DNA of 64,000 nucleotides from Arsenophonus sp031446105 (GTDB taxonomy: Bacteria; Pseudomonadota; Gammaproteobacteria; Enterobacterales; Enterobacteriaceae). The stretch covers positions 434,001 to 498,000 of the forward strand of contig CP132907.1 of assembly GCA_031446105.1 (NCBI GenBank), read 5' to 3'. Made by a program: the position numbers and the translations under genes. The notes under the pieces are model-generated. The model saw only the letters and a program-made list of their open reading frames with translations. It had not been told where the DNA came from and did no database searches. Position 1 is the first letter of the stretch. Each line of letters starts with the position of its first letter. Of the stretch, positions 1 to 9,225 are shown piece after piece.

Positions 1-168
1 CTTTTAATTTAATTAAATCATTTCAGTAAAATATAAAAAAATATTTAAAATATTAATAAATTCATAAAAAATATTAAAAATATAATAAAAATACATAAAA
101 AATGTTTTTTAAAAAATAGACAACAATAATTCATTTCAGTTATAATATTTAAATAAAAAAACATCTTT

Positions 169-1080
169 CTATACTAAAAAAGGTGATGTAAATAATACAG
201 GCATCTCAGATTCATCTTCAAAAGTTACCATATCCCAAGCAGATTCTGTTGCTAAAACGGCTTGCAACAATTTATTATTTAATGCATGACCTGATTTATA
301 TGCAGTAAAAGAACCAATAATATTATGATTGCACATAAATAAATCACCAATAGCATCTAAAGTTTTATGACGAACTAGTTCATCTTCGAAACGTAGACCA
401 TCTCGATTTAATATGCGATAATCATCTATTAAAATTGCACAATCGACGCTGCCACCTAAACACAATCCTTTTGATTGTAAATTTTTAATATCACGCATAA
501 ATCCGAATGTACGTGCACGACTAATATCTTTTATAAAAGATTTAATAGAAAAATCAAGTTTATAATGTTGACTTTTACTATTAATAGCAGGATGATTAAA
601 ATCAATAGTAAAATCTAAAAAAAATCCATTATAAGGTGATAATTCAGCGCATTTATCACCATCTACAACCCTGACACTTTCTTTAATACGAAAAAATTTT
701 TTAGCACTGTTTAATTCTTTAATTCCTGCATCTAATAACAAAAATACAAAAGGCGCAGCACTTCCATCCATAATAGGAATTTCTGGTGCATCTACTTCAA
801 CAATAATATTATCAATCCCCAATCCCGCCAAAGCAGCATTTAAATGTTCTACTGTTGAAATACGTACATCATCTTCATTTACTAAACAAGTACATAACAT
901 AGTATCACGTACAAATTTTGCAGAAACAGGAAAATCGACAGATGGATTTAAATCTGTACGCCGGTAAATAACACCAGTATTTTCTGGTGCTGGTAGTAAT
1001 TCTAAAGTAACTTTTCTTCCAGTATGTAAACCAATTCCTCTTGCTTTAACAATACGTTTTAGTGTTCTTTGCTTGATCAT
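169..1080 (-). CDS. lpxC: UDP-3-O-acyl-N-acetylglucosamine deacetylase LpxC
   Basis: Cytosolic zinc amidase for the first committed step of lipid A synthesis, deacetylating UDP-3-O-acyl-GlcNAc. At 303 residues it is near the E. coli length of 305 and aligns from the first residue (MIKQRTLKRIV). The catalytic glutamate and zinc ligands are at the E. coli positions: E78-H79, H238 and D242 (RHKTLDAIGD), plus H265 (SGHALNN). It is the last gene of the dcw cluster, 91 bp after ftsZ. The GAGATAA just before the ATG resembles the ribosome binding site of E. coli lpxC. The spacer may hold its own promoter, since TTGAGT occurs there on this strand, but no convincing -10 box follows at good spacing. 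The fragment ends before any secM or secA homologue appears. Confidence 0.98.
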   Translation of the reverse strand: MIKQRTLKRIVKARGIGLHTGRKVTLELLPAPENTGVIYRRTDLNPSVDFPVSAKFVRDTMLCTCLVNEDDVRISTVEHLNAALAGLGIDNIIVEVDAPEIPIMDGSAAPFVFLLLDAGIKELNSAKKFFRIKESVRVVDGDKCAELSPYNGFFLDFTIDFNHPAINSKSQHYKLDFSIKSFIKDISRARTFGFMRDIKNLQSKGLCLGGSVDCAILIDDYRILNRDGLRFEDELVRHKTLDAIGDLFMCNHNIIGSFTAYKSGHALNNKLLQAVLATESAWDMVTFEDESEMPVLFTSPFLV

Positions 1081-1171
1081 TATTTTATCTCATATCTTTA
1101 TCAGTTTTCCTGATCGTCACTAAGGAACAGCTAAATATGTTATTGTTATAAAAAAATTTAATAAAACTCAA

Positions 1172-2350
1172 TTAATCAGTTTGTTTTCTCAAAAAAGCGG
1201 GGATATCAAGATAATCTGATTCTTTATTTGATGATATATTATTTTTATTTACAATTTTAACTGTCGATTTTTCTCCTGTAAACGATGGTTTCCCTTTTAT
1301 TCCAGATGAGATAGAACTACCTGGTACTCTATAACTCTGTTCTAAAGAAATTTTTTGATTTATTTTATTGGTGACAATATTTATATCTTTGCTCTTATCC
1401 ATACCAATACCTGTAGCCACAACAGTCACCCTTAATTCATCATTCATATCAGGATCCAATGCAGTACCAATAACTACCATTGCATTATCTGATGCAAATG
1501 CACGAATTGTATTACCTACTGTTTCAAATTCATCAAGTCGTAAATCAAAGCCTGCTGTAATGTTCACTAACACTCCACGAGCACCTGATAAATCCACATC
1601 TTCTAATAATGGACTAGAAATTGCCATTTCAGCAGCTTCTTCAGCTCGATCTTCACCACGTGATATCCCAGATCCCATCATAGCATAACCCATTTCAGAC
1701 ATTACAGTTCGAACATCTGCAAAATCAACATTCATTAAACCAGGACGAGTAATAAGTTCAGCAATACCCTGTACTGCACCTTTTAATATATTATTTGCTG
1801 CTCCAAAAGCGTCTAATAAAGAAATTCCTCTTCCTAGCACTTTTAATAATTTATCATTTGGAATTGTAATTAATGAATCAACATGCTTAGAAAGCTCTGA
1901 AATTCCTATTTCAGCAAAAACCATACGTTTTTTACCTTCAAAATTAAAAGGTTTTGTTACTACTGCAACAGTCAATATTCCAAGTTCTTTGGCAACTCCA
2001 GCTACTACAGGAGCCGCACCAGTACCAGTACCTCCTCCCATTCCAGCAGCTATAAAAACCATATCTGCTCCATCAAGTGCATTACGCAACGCTTCACGAT
2101 CTTCTTCAGCAGCATTACGACCTACCTCAGGATTTGCTCCTGCTCCTAAACCTTTAGTAATAGCATTACCTATTTGAATAATTTGTTCTACTGTTGTTTT
2201 ACGTAATGCTTGAGCATCTGTATTAACAGCAAAAAATTCAACACCCTCTATGCATTCGCGCACCATATGTTCGACAGCATTACCACCACCGCCGCCAACA
2301 CCTATTACCTTAATCACTGCATCATTGGTTAATTCTATTGATTCAAACAT
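1172..2350 (-). CDS. ftsZ: Cell division GTPase FtsZ
   Basis: Tubulin-like GTPase that forms the Z ring at midcell. The 392-residue protein keeps the N-terminal nucleotide-binding segment (GVGGGGGNAVEHM), the tubulin signature GGGTGTG at residues 105-111, and the T7-loop region NVDFADVR. The C-terminal peptide DYLDIPAFLRKQTD binds FtsA and ZipA in E. coli. The linker before that tail is rich in Asn, Lys and Ser and unlike E. coli, as expected for a variable linker under A+T pressure. It is preceded by ftsA (70 bp gap) and followed by lpxC. This gene is noticeably less A+T-rich than its neighbours, consistent with strong protein-level constraint. Confidence 0.99.
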   Translation of the reverse strand: MFESIELTNDAVIKVIGVGGGGGNAVEHMVRECIEGVEFFAVNTDAQALRKTTVEQIIQIGNAITKGLGAGANPEVGRNAAEEDREALRNALDGADMVFIAAGMGGGTGTGAAPVVAGVAKELGILTVAVVTKPFNFEGKKRMVFAEIGISELSKHVDSLITIPNDKLLKVLGRGISLLDAFGAANNILKGAVQGIAELITRPGLMNVDFADVRTVMSEMGYAMMGSGISRGEDRAEEAAEMAISSPLLEDVDLSGARGVLVNITAGFDLRLDEFETVGNTIRAFASDNAMVVIGTALDPDMNDELRVTVVATGIGMDKSKDINIVTNKINQKISLEQSYRVPGSSISSGIKGKPSFTGEKSTVKIVNKNNISSNKESDYLDIPAFLRKQTD

Positions 2351-2420
2351 ATTTTTTCCCCTTTTTTCTATCTGAAATAAAAAGTTTTTTATAATAGAAA
2401 ATTTATGGTTTTTTACAAAA

Positions 2421-3677
2421 TTAAAATTCCTTTCTCAACCAATTAGTGATTTTATTAAACCAAACACTTACTAATGTACGCTTATCTATTTCTAATTCAT
2501 TTTCTAAATAATTTTGTTTACCGTAATGTAAAAGTCCAACAACTGTCGAATAATTAGGTTCTTGTGCATAATCTATCAAACCAGTTATATTTGACGGTTT
2601 ACCAATACGTACTTGAGTAGAAAATACTTTTTTAGCACATTCAACTAAGCCATCAATTTGTGCTCCACCCCCAGTTAAAACAATACCAGCTGATAAATTA
2701 TATTTCACTCCATTTTGACGTAATTGTTCTTGTGCTTTTAAAATTTCATTATTAACTAAATTAAATAACTCTACATATCTTGGTTCAATAACTTTTGCTA
2801 ATGTTTGACGTTGTAATTTTTTTAAAGGACGACTACCTGTTATACTAAATAATTCAATATTTTCATCTTCATTGACAATAATAGCTAATGCACACCCATG
2901 ACAAATTTTTAATGTTTCAGCATCATTTGGAGATGTACTAAATGCATAAGCAATATCATTTGTAACAATATTACCAGCATAAGGTATAACTTTTGTATGA
3001 CGTAATGCGCCTCCAGTATAAATTACTATATCCATAGTGCCACTACCAATATCTACTAAACAAACACCTAATTCACGTTCATCTTCTGTTAAAACAGAAT
3101 AACTTGAAGCTAAACCTGAAAAAATTAATTGATCGACTTTCACACCACAACGTTCAACCGCTTTTATAATATTTTTAGCCATATCATTATGACAAGTAAT
3201 CAAATGTACTTTAGCTTGCATACGAACACCTGAAAGTCCAACTGGATTCTTAATACCTTCTTGATAATCAATGGAATATTCTTGAGGGATAACGTGTAAA
3301 ATTCTATGTTCATCATGTACTCTAACAGATCTAGCTGTATGAACAACATTATCTACATCATATGAAGTTACTTCATCAGAAATTGGTACCATCCCAATTT
3401 CATTTTGGCAACTAATATGTTTTCCAGAAAATGATAGATAAACTGAAGAAATATGACAATCAGCCATTAATTCTGCTTGACTAATAGCTCTTTGTACACA
3501 TTTAACAACAGATTCTAAATCATTTACATCTCCCTTATACATTCCTCTAGATGGACAATTACCAACACCAATAATATTTATTATCCCATCTGGTATAATT
3601 TCACCAATCAATGTAGAAATCTTAGAAGTACCAATTTCAAGACCAACTATTAATTTTCTATCTGTTGTTTTAATCAT
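2421..3677 (-). CDS. ftsA: Cell division protein FtsA
   Basis: Actin-like ATPase that anchors FtsZ to the inner membrane and recruits later division proteins. The 418 residues (E. coli 420) align throughout. Visible are the phosphate-1 motif GLEIGTSKIST near residue 12, phosphate-2 VDIGSGTMDI, the adenosine-loop region VLTGGGAQIDG, and a C-terminal amphipathic membrane-targeting helix ending NWLRKEF, identical to the E. coli end. The start is the ATG giving MIKTTDRKLIVGLEIG, which matches E. coli. It sits between ftsQ and ftsZ in standard dcw order. Confidence 0.98.
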   Translation of the reverse strand: MIKTTDRKLIVGLEIGTSKISTLIGEIIPDGIINIIGVGNCPSRGMYKGDVNDLESVVKCVQRAISQAELMADCHISSVYLSFSGKHISCQNEIGMVPISDEVTSYDVDNVVHTARSVRVHDEHRILHVIPQEYSIDYQEGIKNPVGLSGVRMQAKVHLITCHNDMAKNIIKAVERCGVKVDQLIFSGLASSYSVLTEDERELGVCLVDIGSGTMDIVIYTGGALRHTKVIPYAGNIVTNDIAYAFSTSPNDAETLKICHGCALAIIVNEDENIELFSITGSRPLKKLQRQTLAKVIEPRYVELFNLVNNEILKAQEQLRQNGVKYNLSAGIVLTGGGAQIDGLVECAKKVFSTQVRIGKPSNITGLIDYAQEPNYSTVVGLLHYGKQNYLENELEIDKRTLVSVWFNKITNWLRKEF

Positions 3678-3755
3678 CGTTAATCTACCTGTTACTGATC
3701 AATTAGCGATATTAAATTATTTTAAATTCATAAGTTTTTAATAAGTAAATTTAGA

Positions 3756-4526
3756 TTAAATAGATTTCCAACCTACTGCAGCATCACTAGCATACCGCAA
3801 ATCTACATATTCAATACGTTTATTTTTTACTTTCTTCAATAATGGATAAAGTTTTATAAAACGATTTAATCTTTTTTTAATATCCTTTTTACCAATATTT
3901 AATTTAATATCATTTACTAAAACTAATTGCCATGCACGTCTTGTACTCATTGATAATGATTTAATAATAAAATTATGTTCTAATAACTGATTTTGCATAA
4001 TACGATACATTTTTAATATTTCTTGCTGACTTCCTTCTGGACCATATAACATCAAAAATTTTTTGTTGCTATTGATTAATTTCGGAAAATTAAAAATAAT
4101 TCCTTCTTCATTAATAAAAAAAATATCATTCCATTTAGCATAAGGTTGATGTTCTACTAAATCAATTTTTAATTCATTAGGCCATTTTTTACGCACTATA
4201 ACTTTTTTTATCCATGAAATTTTTTTTATTTTATTATGCATGATGTTAATATCTATATTCATAAATGTACCAGGAATTTCTAATTCTAAAATGGCTTGTC
4301 TTATATGATCATCATTTGTATAATTACGTTCACCAGTAATTAATAATTTAGAAATTGGTAATCGATGAATATCTTTCATCCAATTTAATAATAAATATCC
4401 AGTAAATATTATAATAGTCAATACTATTAGAAAAAAAATAAAACCAAACCAATAATAAAAACTGTATACATTATCAGTTTTATATTTTTTAAACTCTTTA
4501 TTTTGAACATTAAAAGATAAAAACAT
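3756..4526 (-). CDS. ftsQ: Cell division protein FtsQ
   Basis: Bitopic inner-membrane protein that links early and late divisome parts through the FtsQ-FtsB-FtsL complex. A short lysine-rich cytoplasmic tail is followed by one long hydrophobic segment at about residues 23-50. Next comes a POTRA domain (LLITGERNYTNDDHIRQA, then IKKISWIKKVIVRKKWPNELKI), then the FtsQ beta domain ending at RIEYVDLRYASDAAVGWK. At 256 residues it is about 20 shorter than E. coli FtsQ, with the loss at the N terminus. It begins 3 bp after ddlB ends, so it is translationally close to its neighbour. Confidence 0.95.
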   Translation of the reverse strand: MFLSFNVQNKEFKKYKTDNVYSFYYWFGFIFFLIVLTIIIFTGYLLLNWMKDIHRLPISKLLITGERNYTNDDHIRQAILELEIPGTFMNIDINIMHNKIKKISWIKKVIVRKKWPNELKIDLVEHQPYAKWNDIFFINEEGIIFNFPKLINSNKKFLMLYGPEGSQQEILKMYRIMQNQLLEHNFIIKSLSMSTRRAWQLVLVNDIKLNIGKKDIKKRLNRFIKLYPLLKKVKNKRIEYVDLRYASDAAVGWKSI

Positions 4527-4529
4527 ATT

Positions 4530-5447
4530 TTATTTTACTAAATTTAAAATTTTTTTAACTAATTCTGAAAACTTAAAACCAGCTACTTGCGCGGCCATAG
4601 GTACTAAACTATGAGAAGTCATTCCAGGTGAAGTATTAATTTCTAACAAATAAAAACCATTGCTATCTTTTATAATATCCAAACGTGCACAACCCTTACA
4701 ACCAATAGATTTATAAGCATTTAATGCTAATTTATTTAAGAATAATTCTTCTTTTGAAGTTAACCCACTAGGATAAAAATATTGCGTTTCATTAGAAAAA
4801 TATTTTGCATTATAATCATAAAAATCTTCTTTTGATTGAATACGAAGAATAGGAAGCACTAAATTACCTATAATTGCAATAGTATATTCTTCTCCATATA
4901 AATATTTTTCAATTAATACATTTTCGTTGTAACAAAAAGCTACTTCTAGTGCCATTCTTAATTCAGAAAAATCTTTTACTTTACTTATTCCAATACTGGA
5001 ACCTTCAAAATTCGGTTTTACAATAATAGGCAATCCTAAATGATAAACAGATTGAAAAAGTACTTTATCAGAAATTATCTCTAATTTTTTTTTATACAAT
5101 GATACAGAAGGTATTACTGGTAAACCTATTCCGCTCCATAACTGTTTAGTCCGAATTTTATCCATTGAAAGTGATGAAGCTAAAACACCACTTCCAGTGT
5201 ACGGTAATTTTAAATATTCTAATACCCCTTGTATTGTTCCGTCTTCACCGCCTCTACCATGCAATGCAACAAAAACTTTTTTATAACCAGATTTTTTTAG
5301 TTGAATTAAAGAAAAATTTTTAATATCCACTGGATGTGCATCTATGCCAGAATTTATCAATCCATTTACTACAGCTTTACCAGATTCCAGTGATATTTTT
5401 CTCTCAGAAGAATTGCCACCTAAAAGTACTGCAATTTTATTATCCAT
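4530..5447 (-). CDS. ddlB: D-alanine--D-alanine ligase DdlB
   Basis: ATP-grasp ligase making D-Ala-D-Ala for the peptidoglycan stem peptide. The 305 residues (E. coli 306) show the N-terminal GGNSSERKISLESG substrate loop, the GRGGEDGTIQG motif, YTGSGVLASSLSMDK, and C-terminal metal and ATP residues in LLEINTSPGMTSHS. It lies between murC (11 bp gap) and ftsQ (3 bp gap) in the usual dcw position. The second E. coli isozyme gene, ddlA, is not in the window. Confidence 0.98.
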   Translation of the reverse strand: MDNKIAVLLGGNSSERKISLESGKAVVNGLINSGIDAHPVDIKNFSLIQLKKSGYKKVFVALHGRGGEDGTIQGVLEYLKLPYTGSGVLASSLSMDKIRTKQLWSGIGLPVIPSVSLYKKKLEIISDKVLFQSVYHLGLPIIVKPNFEGSSIGISKVKDFSELRMALEVAFCYNENVLIEKYLYGEEYTIAIIGNLVLPILRIQSKEDFYDYNAKYFSNETQYFYPSGLTSKEELFLNKLALNAYKSIGCKGCARLDIIKDSNGFYLLEINTSPGMTSHSLVPMAAQVAGFKFSELVKKILNLVK

Positions 5448-5458
5448 AGTACTTTCCT

Positions 5459-6928
5459 TTATTTCTTCAAACTAAAGCGAAAATGTGTATTTGCTAAATG
5501 ACGCGCTATTTTGGCAATATTTCCAGCTCCTTGTATAAGTATCAAATCATTATCCTCTATAATTGATGCTAATATCTTATTTATTTGAGCATGTTCAGAA
5601 ACAAAAATTGGATTTAATTTACCTCGATTGCGAATTGTTTGACATAATGATTTACTATCCTTACTAGAAATAGGTTTTTCACCTGCTGAATATACATCTA
5701 ATATTAACAAAACATCTACTTTTTCTAAAATATCAGCAAAATCATTATATAAATCACGTGTACGAGTATATCTATGTGGTTGAAAAACCATTATAACACG
5801 TTTATTACTCCAACCTTCTCTGATGGCTCTAATAGTAGCAGCAACTTCCGTTGGATGATGACCATAATCATCTACCAACATAACACTACCATGTTTTCCA
5901 TTAATATTTATTAAAGGAAATTGACCTAAAAAATCAAAACGTCGATTAATTCCAGAAAATTTTTTTAATGCATACAAAATATTATTATCATCGATTCCCT
6001 CTTCTATTGCTACTGTAATAGCTGCAGTAGCATTTAATGCATTATGGCGACCAGGTGAATTTAACATAAATATCAAATCATTTTTATTTCTTCTAGAAAT
6101 TGTAAAAAAAATTTGATTAGCAATTTGCTTATAAGAACTAATGCATACATCTGCATCATTACTAAAACCATAAGTTGTAAAAAAACAATTTATTTTTGGG
6201 ATTAAAGAACGTATCACAGGGTCATCAATACATAATATTGCACGACCATAAAATGGTAAATTATCTAAAAAATTAATAAAAGTCTTCTTTAATATTTCAA
6301 AATTTCCACCATAATTTTCCATATGATCAGCTTCAATATTTGTTATAACCGCAACCAATGGTTTTAAATGCAAAAAAGACCCATCGCTTTCATCGGCTTC
6401 TACAATTAAATAACGACTATTACCTAAACGTGCATACATCCCAACTTCTTTTAATAAACCACCATTAATAAAAGTTGGATCCATACCTGCTTGCACATAA
6501 ATACTAGCAATCATAGCTGTAGTTGTTGTTTTCCCATGAGTACCTGTAATAGCAATACCATAACGAAAACGCATTAACTCTGCTAACATCTCAGCACGTC
6601 TAATAACAGGAATACGCGCTGCTCGTGCTGCAATAATTTCTGGATTATCTGAAGATATTGCTGCAGAAACTACTATAACAGATGCATTTATAATATTTTC
6701 TGGACGATGATTAAAATATATTTTTACACCAAACTGCATTAATTGTTGAGTTATTTCATTAGGCAATAAATCAGAACCACTGATTTTATAACCTTCCTTG
6801 GCTAATACTACAGCAATTCCACCCATTCCAGATCCACCAATACCAACAAAATGAACATGCTTCACACAACGCATTTCTGGAACTATTTCTCTTAATTTAA
6901 TTAATTGTTTTATATTTATTCCAACCAT
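5459..6928 (-). CDS. murC: UDP-N-acetylmuramate--L-alanine ligase MurC
   Basis: Cytosolic ATP-dependent ligase adding L-Ala to UDP-MurNAc. The 489 residues (E. coli 491) carry the N-terminal UDP-binding glycine loop (GIGGSGMGGIA), the Mur ligase P-loop GTHGKT at 129-134, the central-domain motif VEADESDGSF, NIEADHMENYGG, the LVDDYGHHPTE catalytic region and the C-terminal PHRYTRT. The start giving MVGINIKQL is the only ATG at the expected place. It lies between murG and ddlB, with a 41 bp spacer from murG. Confidence 0.98.
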   Translation of the reverse strand: MVGINIKQLIKLREIVPEMRCVKHVHFVGIGGSGMGGIAVVLAKEGYKISGSDLLPNEITQQLMQFGVKIYFNHRPENIINASVIVVSAAISSDNPEIIAARAARIPVIRRAEMLAELMRFRYGIAITGTHGKTTTTAMIASIYVQAGMDPTFINGGLLKEVGMYARLGNSRYLIVEADESDGSFLHLKPLVAVITNIEADHMENYGGNFEILKKTFINFLDNLPFYGRAILCIDDPVIRSLIPKINCFFTTYGFSNDADVCISSYKQIANQIFFTISRRNKNDLIFMLNSPGRHNALNATAAITVAIEEGIDDNNILYALKKFSGINRRFDFLGQFPLININGKHGSVMLVDDYGHHPTEVAATIRAIREGWSNKRVIMVFQPHRYTRTRDLYNDFADILEKVDVLLILDVYSAGEKPISSKDSKSLCQTIRNRGKLNPIFVSEHAQINKILASIIEDNDLILIQGAGNIAKIARHLANTHFRFSLKK

Positions 6929-6969
6929 GTTTATTTTTTATTTTTTTATTGTCTTTAATAAAAAAAGTT

Positions 6970-8037
6970 TCATTTAACAATATTAATCAAAATTTCTGCT
7001 ACAAGTTGAGTTGAATTTCTAATTGATACAATACGAGCCTTTTTAGACATTTCTAATAAATCCATACGATTCCATTTATTAAATAATTTTAACAAACAAT
7101 CTGTTGAAAAATTTGATTGCTCAATGATTTTTGCCGCTTTTACTTTTTCTAATATAGCAGCATTCCAATATTGTTGGCGATCTTTATGTTGAAAAGGAAC
7201 AAAAATAGCCGCTAAACCAATAATGGAAATTTCACTTACTGTTAAAGCACCAGCTCTACAAATAATAATATCAGCCCAAGCATAAGCTTCAGCCATATCA
7301 TCAATAAATTCTGTAACTTTATAAATAACATTTTTTTTACATAATTTTTTATATAAAGATTTTGTAAATTCTTGATTATTTTTTCCAGTTTGATGAAAAA
7401 TAATAATCTTTTTTTTTAATTTAACTGCCATTTTTGGTAATACTTGATTAAAAATACTTGCTCCTTGACTACCTCCTATTACTAATATTTGAATGGCATC
7501 ATTACGATTAATAAAACGTTTTTCAGGGTCAGATAATCCTAATATATCTTCACGAATTGGATTACCTACTACAATTGCATTAGGTAAAGCCCCAGGAAAC
7601 GCTTGTAAAGTACATTTTGCAATTTTTGCTAAAAACTTATTAGTTAATCCCGCTACAGCATTTTGTTCATGCAATACAATTGGAATATTAGATAACCAAG
7701 CAGAAACAATTCCTGGAAAAGAAACATACCCCCCCATTCCTAAAACAATATCAGGTTGATATTTTTTTATAATAAATTTTGCTTGTTTTATTGCTTGAAT
7801 AATCTTAAAAAATGCAAAAAAAAATGCTAAAAAACTCTTACCACGTAAACTCGAAATTTTTATAAATTTAATCTTAATTCCGTATTTAGGAACTAAATCA
7901 GCTTCCATTCTATTATCAGTACCTAACCAACAAACATCCCAACCATGTAATTTTAAATATTGAGCTATAGTTAATCCGGGAAAAATATGTCCTCCAGTGC
8001 CACCTGCCATTAACATAAGACGTTTTGATTTTTTCAT
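6970..8037 (-). CDS. murG: MurG lipid II-forming N-acetylglucosaminyltransferase
   Basis: Peripheral inner-membrane GT28-family glycosyltransferase that converts lipid I to lipid II. At 355 residues it equals the E. coli length. The N-terminal glycine loop GGTGGH at residues 12-17 is present, with GMGGYVSFPG, HEQNAVAGLTNK, the second glycine loop VIGGSQGA and the UDP-GlcNAc-binding RAGALTVSEI. The start codon abuts the ftsW stop, with no intergenic base. Confidence 0.98.
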   Translation of the reverse strand: MKKSKRLMLMAGGTGGHIFPGLTIAQYLKLHGWDVCWLGTDNRMEADLVPKYGIKIKFIKISSLRGKSFLAFFFAFFKIIQAIKQAKFIIKKYQPDIVLGMGGYVSFPGIVSAWLSNIPIVLHEQNAVAGLTNKFLAKIAKCTLQAFPGALPNAIVVGNPIREDILGLSDPEKRFINRNDAIQILVIGGSQGASIFNQVLPKMAVKLKKKIIIFHQTGKNNQEFTKSLYKKLCKKNVIYKVTEFIDDMAEAYAWADIIICRAGALTVSEISIIGLAAIFVPFQHKDRQQYWNAAILEKVKAAKIIEQSNFSTDCLLKLFNKWNRMDLLEMSKKARIVSIRNSTQLVAEILINIVK

Positions 8038-9225
8038 TTATCTTTTCCTTACAAAAGCTTGTATTTTTTTAATACGTGTTTCAAAATCAATACGTAACAA
8101 AATAGCAATAGTGATTATCATAATTGATAAACTAGAACCACCATAACTAATTAATGGCAATGTTAATCCTTTAGTTGGTAAAATTCCTGTAGCGGCTCCA
8201 ATATTTAAGAATACTTGACAAACAAACCATATACTAATACAACATGCTAAATAACCTGAAAAACATTGATCTATATCTAAAGCCAATTTTCCAATTATCA
8301 TCGCACGAAAAGCTATAAAAAACAGCATTAACAATACTAAAATTGCACCAATATAACCTAATTCTTCAGCTAAAATAGAAAAAATAAAATCAGTATGTGA
8401 TTCAGGTAAATATTTTAATTTTTGGATAGAATTACCTAAACCCTCTCCCCAAAATTCACCACGTCCAAATGCCATTAAAGATTGTGTTAATTGATATCCA
8501 GTATCAAAAGGATCTGCCCATGGATTAAGAAAGGAAGTCATTCTGCGAAAACGATAAGGTTCAAAATAAATTAAAACAAAAACGCTTAAAATACATATAA
8601 TAATACCTATAAGAAAAGGCATTAATTTAGCACCTGCTATAAATAACAATGCTAATGTTGTAACAACTAATATAATGACTGTTCCTAAATCAGGTTCTAA
8701 TAATAACAAAATTGCTATTAAAATTAAAATACAAATCGGCTTTATAAATCCTAAGAAATTAGATTTTACCTCATCAATTTTTCTTACTAAATAACTAGAT
8801 ATGTAACAAAAAAATGCTAATTTAGAAAATTCAGAAGGTTGTATATTTAAAATACCAAAATTAATCCACCGTGAAGATCCATTAAATGAACGACCAATAA
8901 TTATTACTATCAATAAAAATAATATTGAAATTATTAAAAATAAAAAATTGTATTTCTCCCACCATATTATAGAAATATTTAATACTAAAAAAGCTAAAAA
9001 AAATGATAATATTAAATAAACAATGTTACGTTTAGCAAAGAAAAAAGAATCTTGCATCAAATTTTCACCAATAGAAAGAGAAGCTGATGTCACCATAATA
9101 AAACCGATGATACTTAAAATTAATGTTAACCAAAATAAACTGCGATCATAAAGAATTGTATCAATAAAATTTTTATTAGATGAATTTATAAAAATTTTTA
9201 ATTTTTCAAAATTAAAAATTAACAT
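8038..9225 (-). CDS. ftsW: Peptidoglycan glycosyltransferase FtsW (SEDS family)
   Basis: Polytopic SEDS-family glycan polymerase of the septum, working with FtsI. It is 395 residues with about ten hydrophobic segments. Family marks are YDRSLFWLT, GFIMVTSASLSIGE, FNGSSRWIN, IQPSEFSKLAFF, ESHTDFIFSILAEELGYIG and the C-terminal GLTLPLISYGGSS. The N terminus is shorter than in E. coli (414). Its 5' end overlaps the 3' end of murD by 14 bp. Confidence 0.98.
   Translation of the reverse strand: MLIFNFEKLKIFINSSNKNFIDTILYDRSLFWLTLILSIIGFIMVTSASLSIGENLMQDSFFFAKRNIVYLILSFFLAFLVLNISIIWWEKYNFLFLIISILFLLIVIIIGRSFNGSSRWINFGILNIQPSEFSKLAFFCYISSYLVRKIDEVKSNFLGFIKPICILILIAILLLLEPDLGTVIILVVTTLALLFIAGAKLMPFLIGIIICILSVFVLIYFEPYRFRRMTSFLNPWADPFDTGYQLTQSLMAFGRGEFWGEGLGNSIQKLKYLPESHTDFIFSILAEELGYIGAILVLLMLFFIAFRAMIIGKLALDIDQCFSGYLACCISIWFVCQVFLNIGAATGILPTKGLTLPLISYGGSSLSIMIITIAILLRIDFETRIKKIQAFVRKR

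Noticed and set aside
1368..2177. Plus-strand open frames inside ftsZ (1368-1688 and 1989-2177)
   Set aside because: They are antisense shadows of ftsZ, with low-complexity Pro/Ala/Ser translations and no homology.
7493..7759. Plus-strand frame inside murG
   Set aside because: Antisense shadow of a clear murG; no family resemblance.
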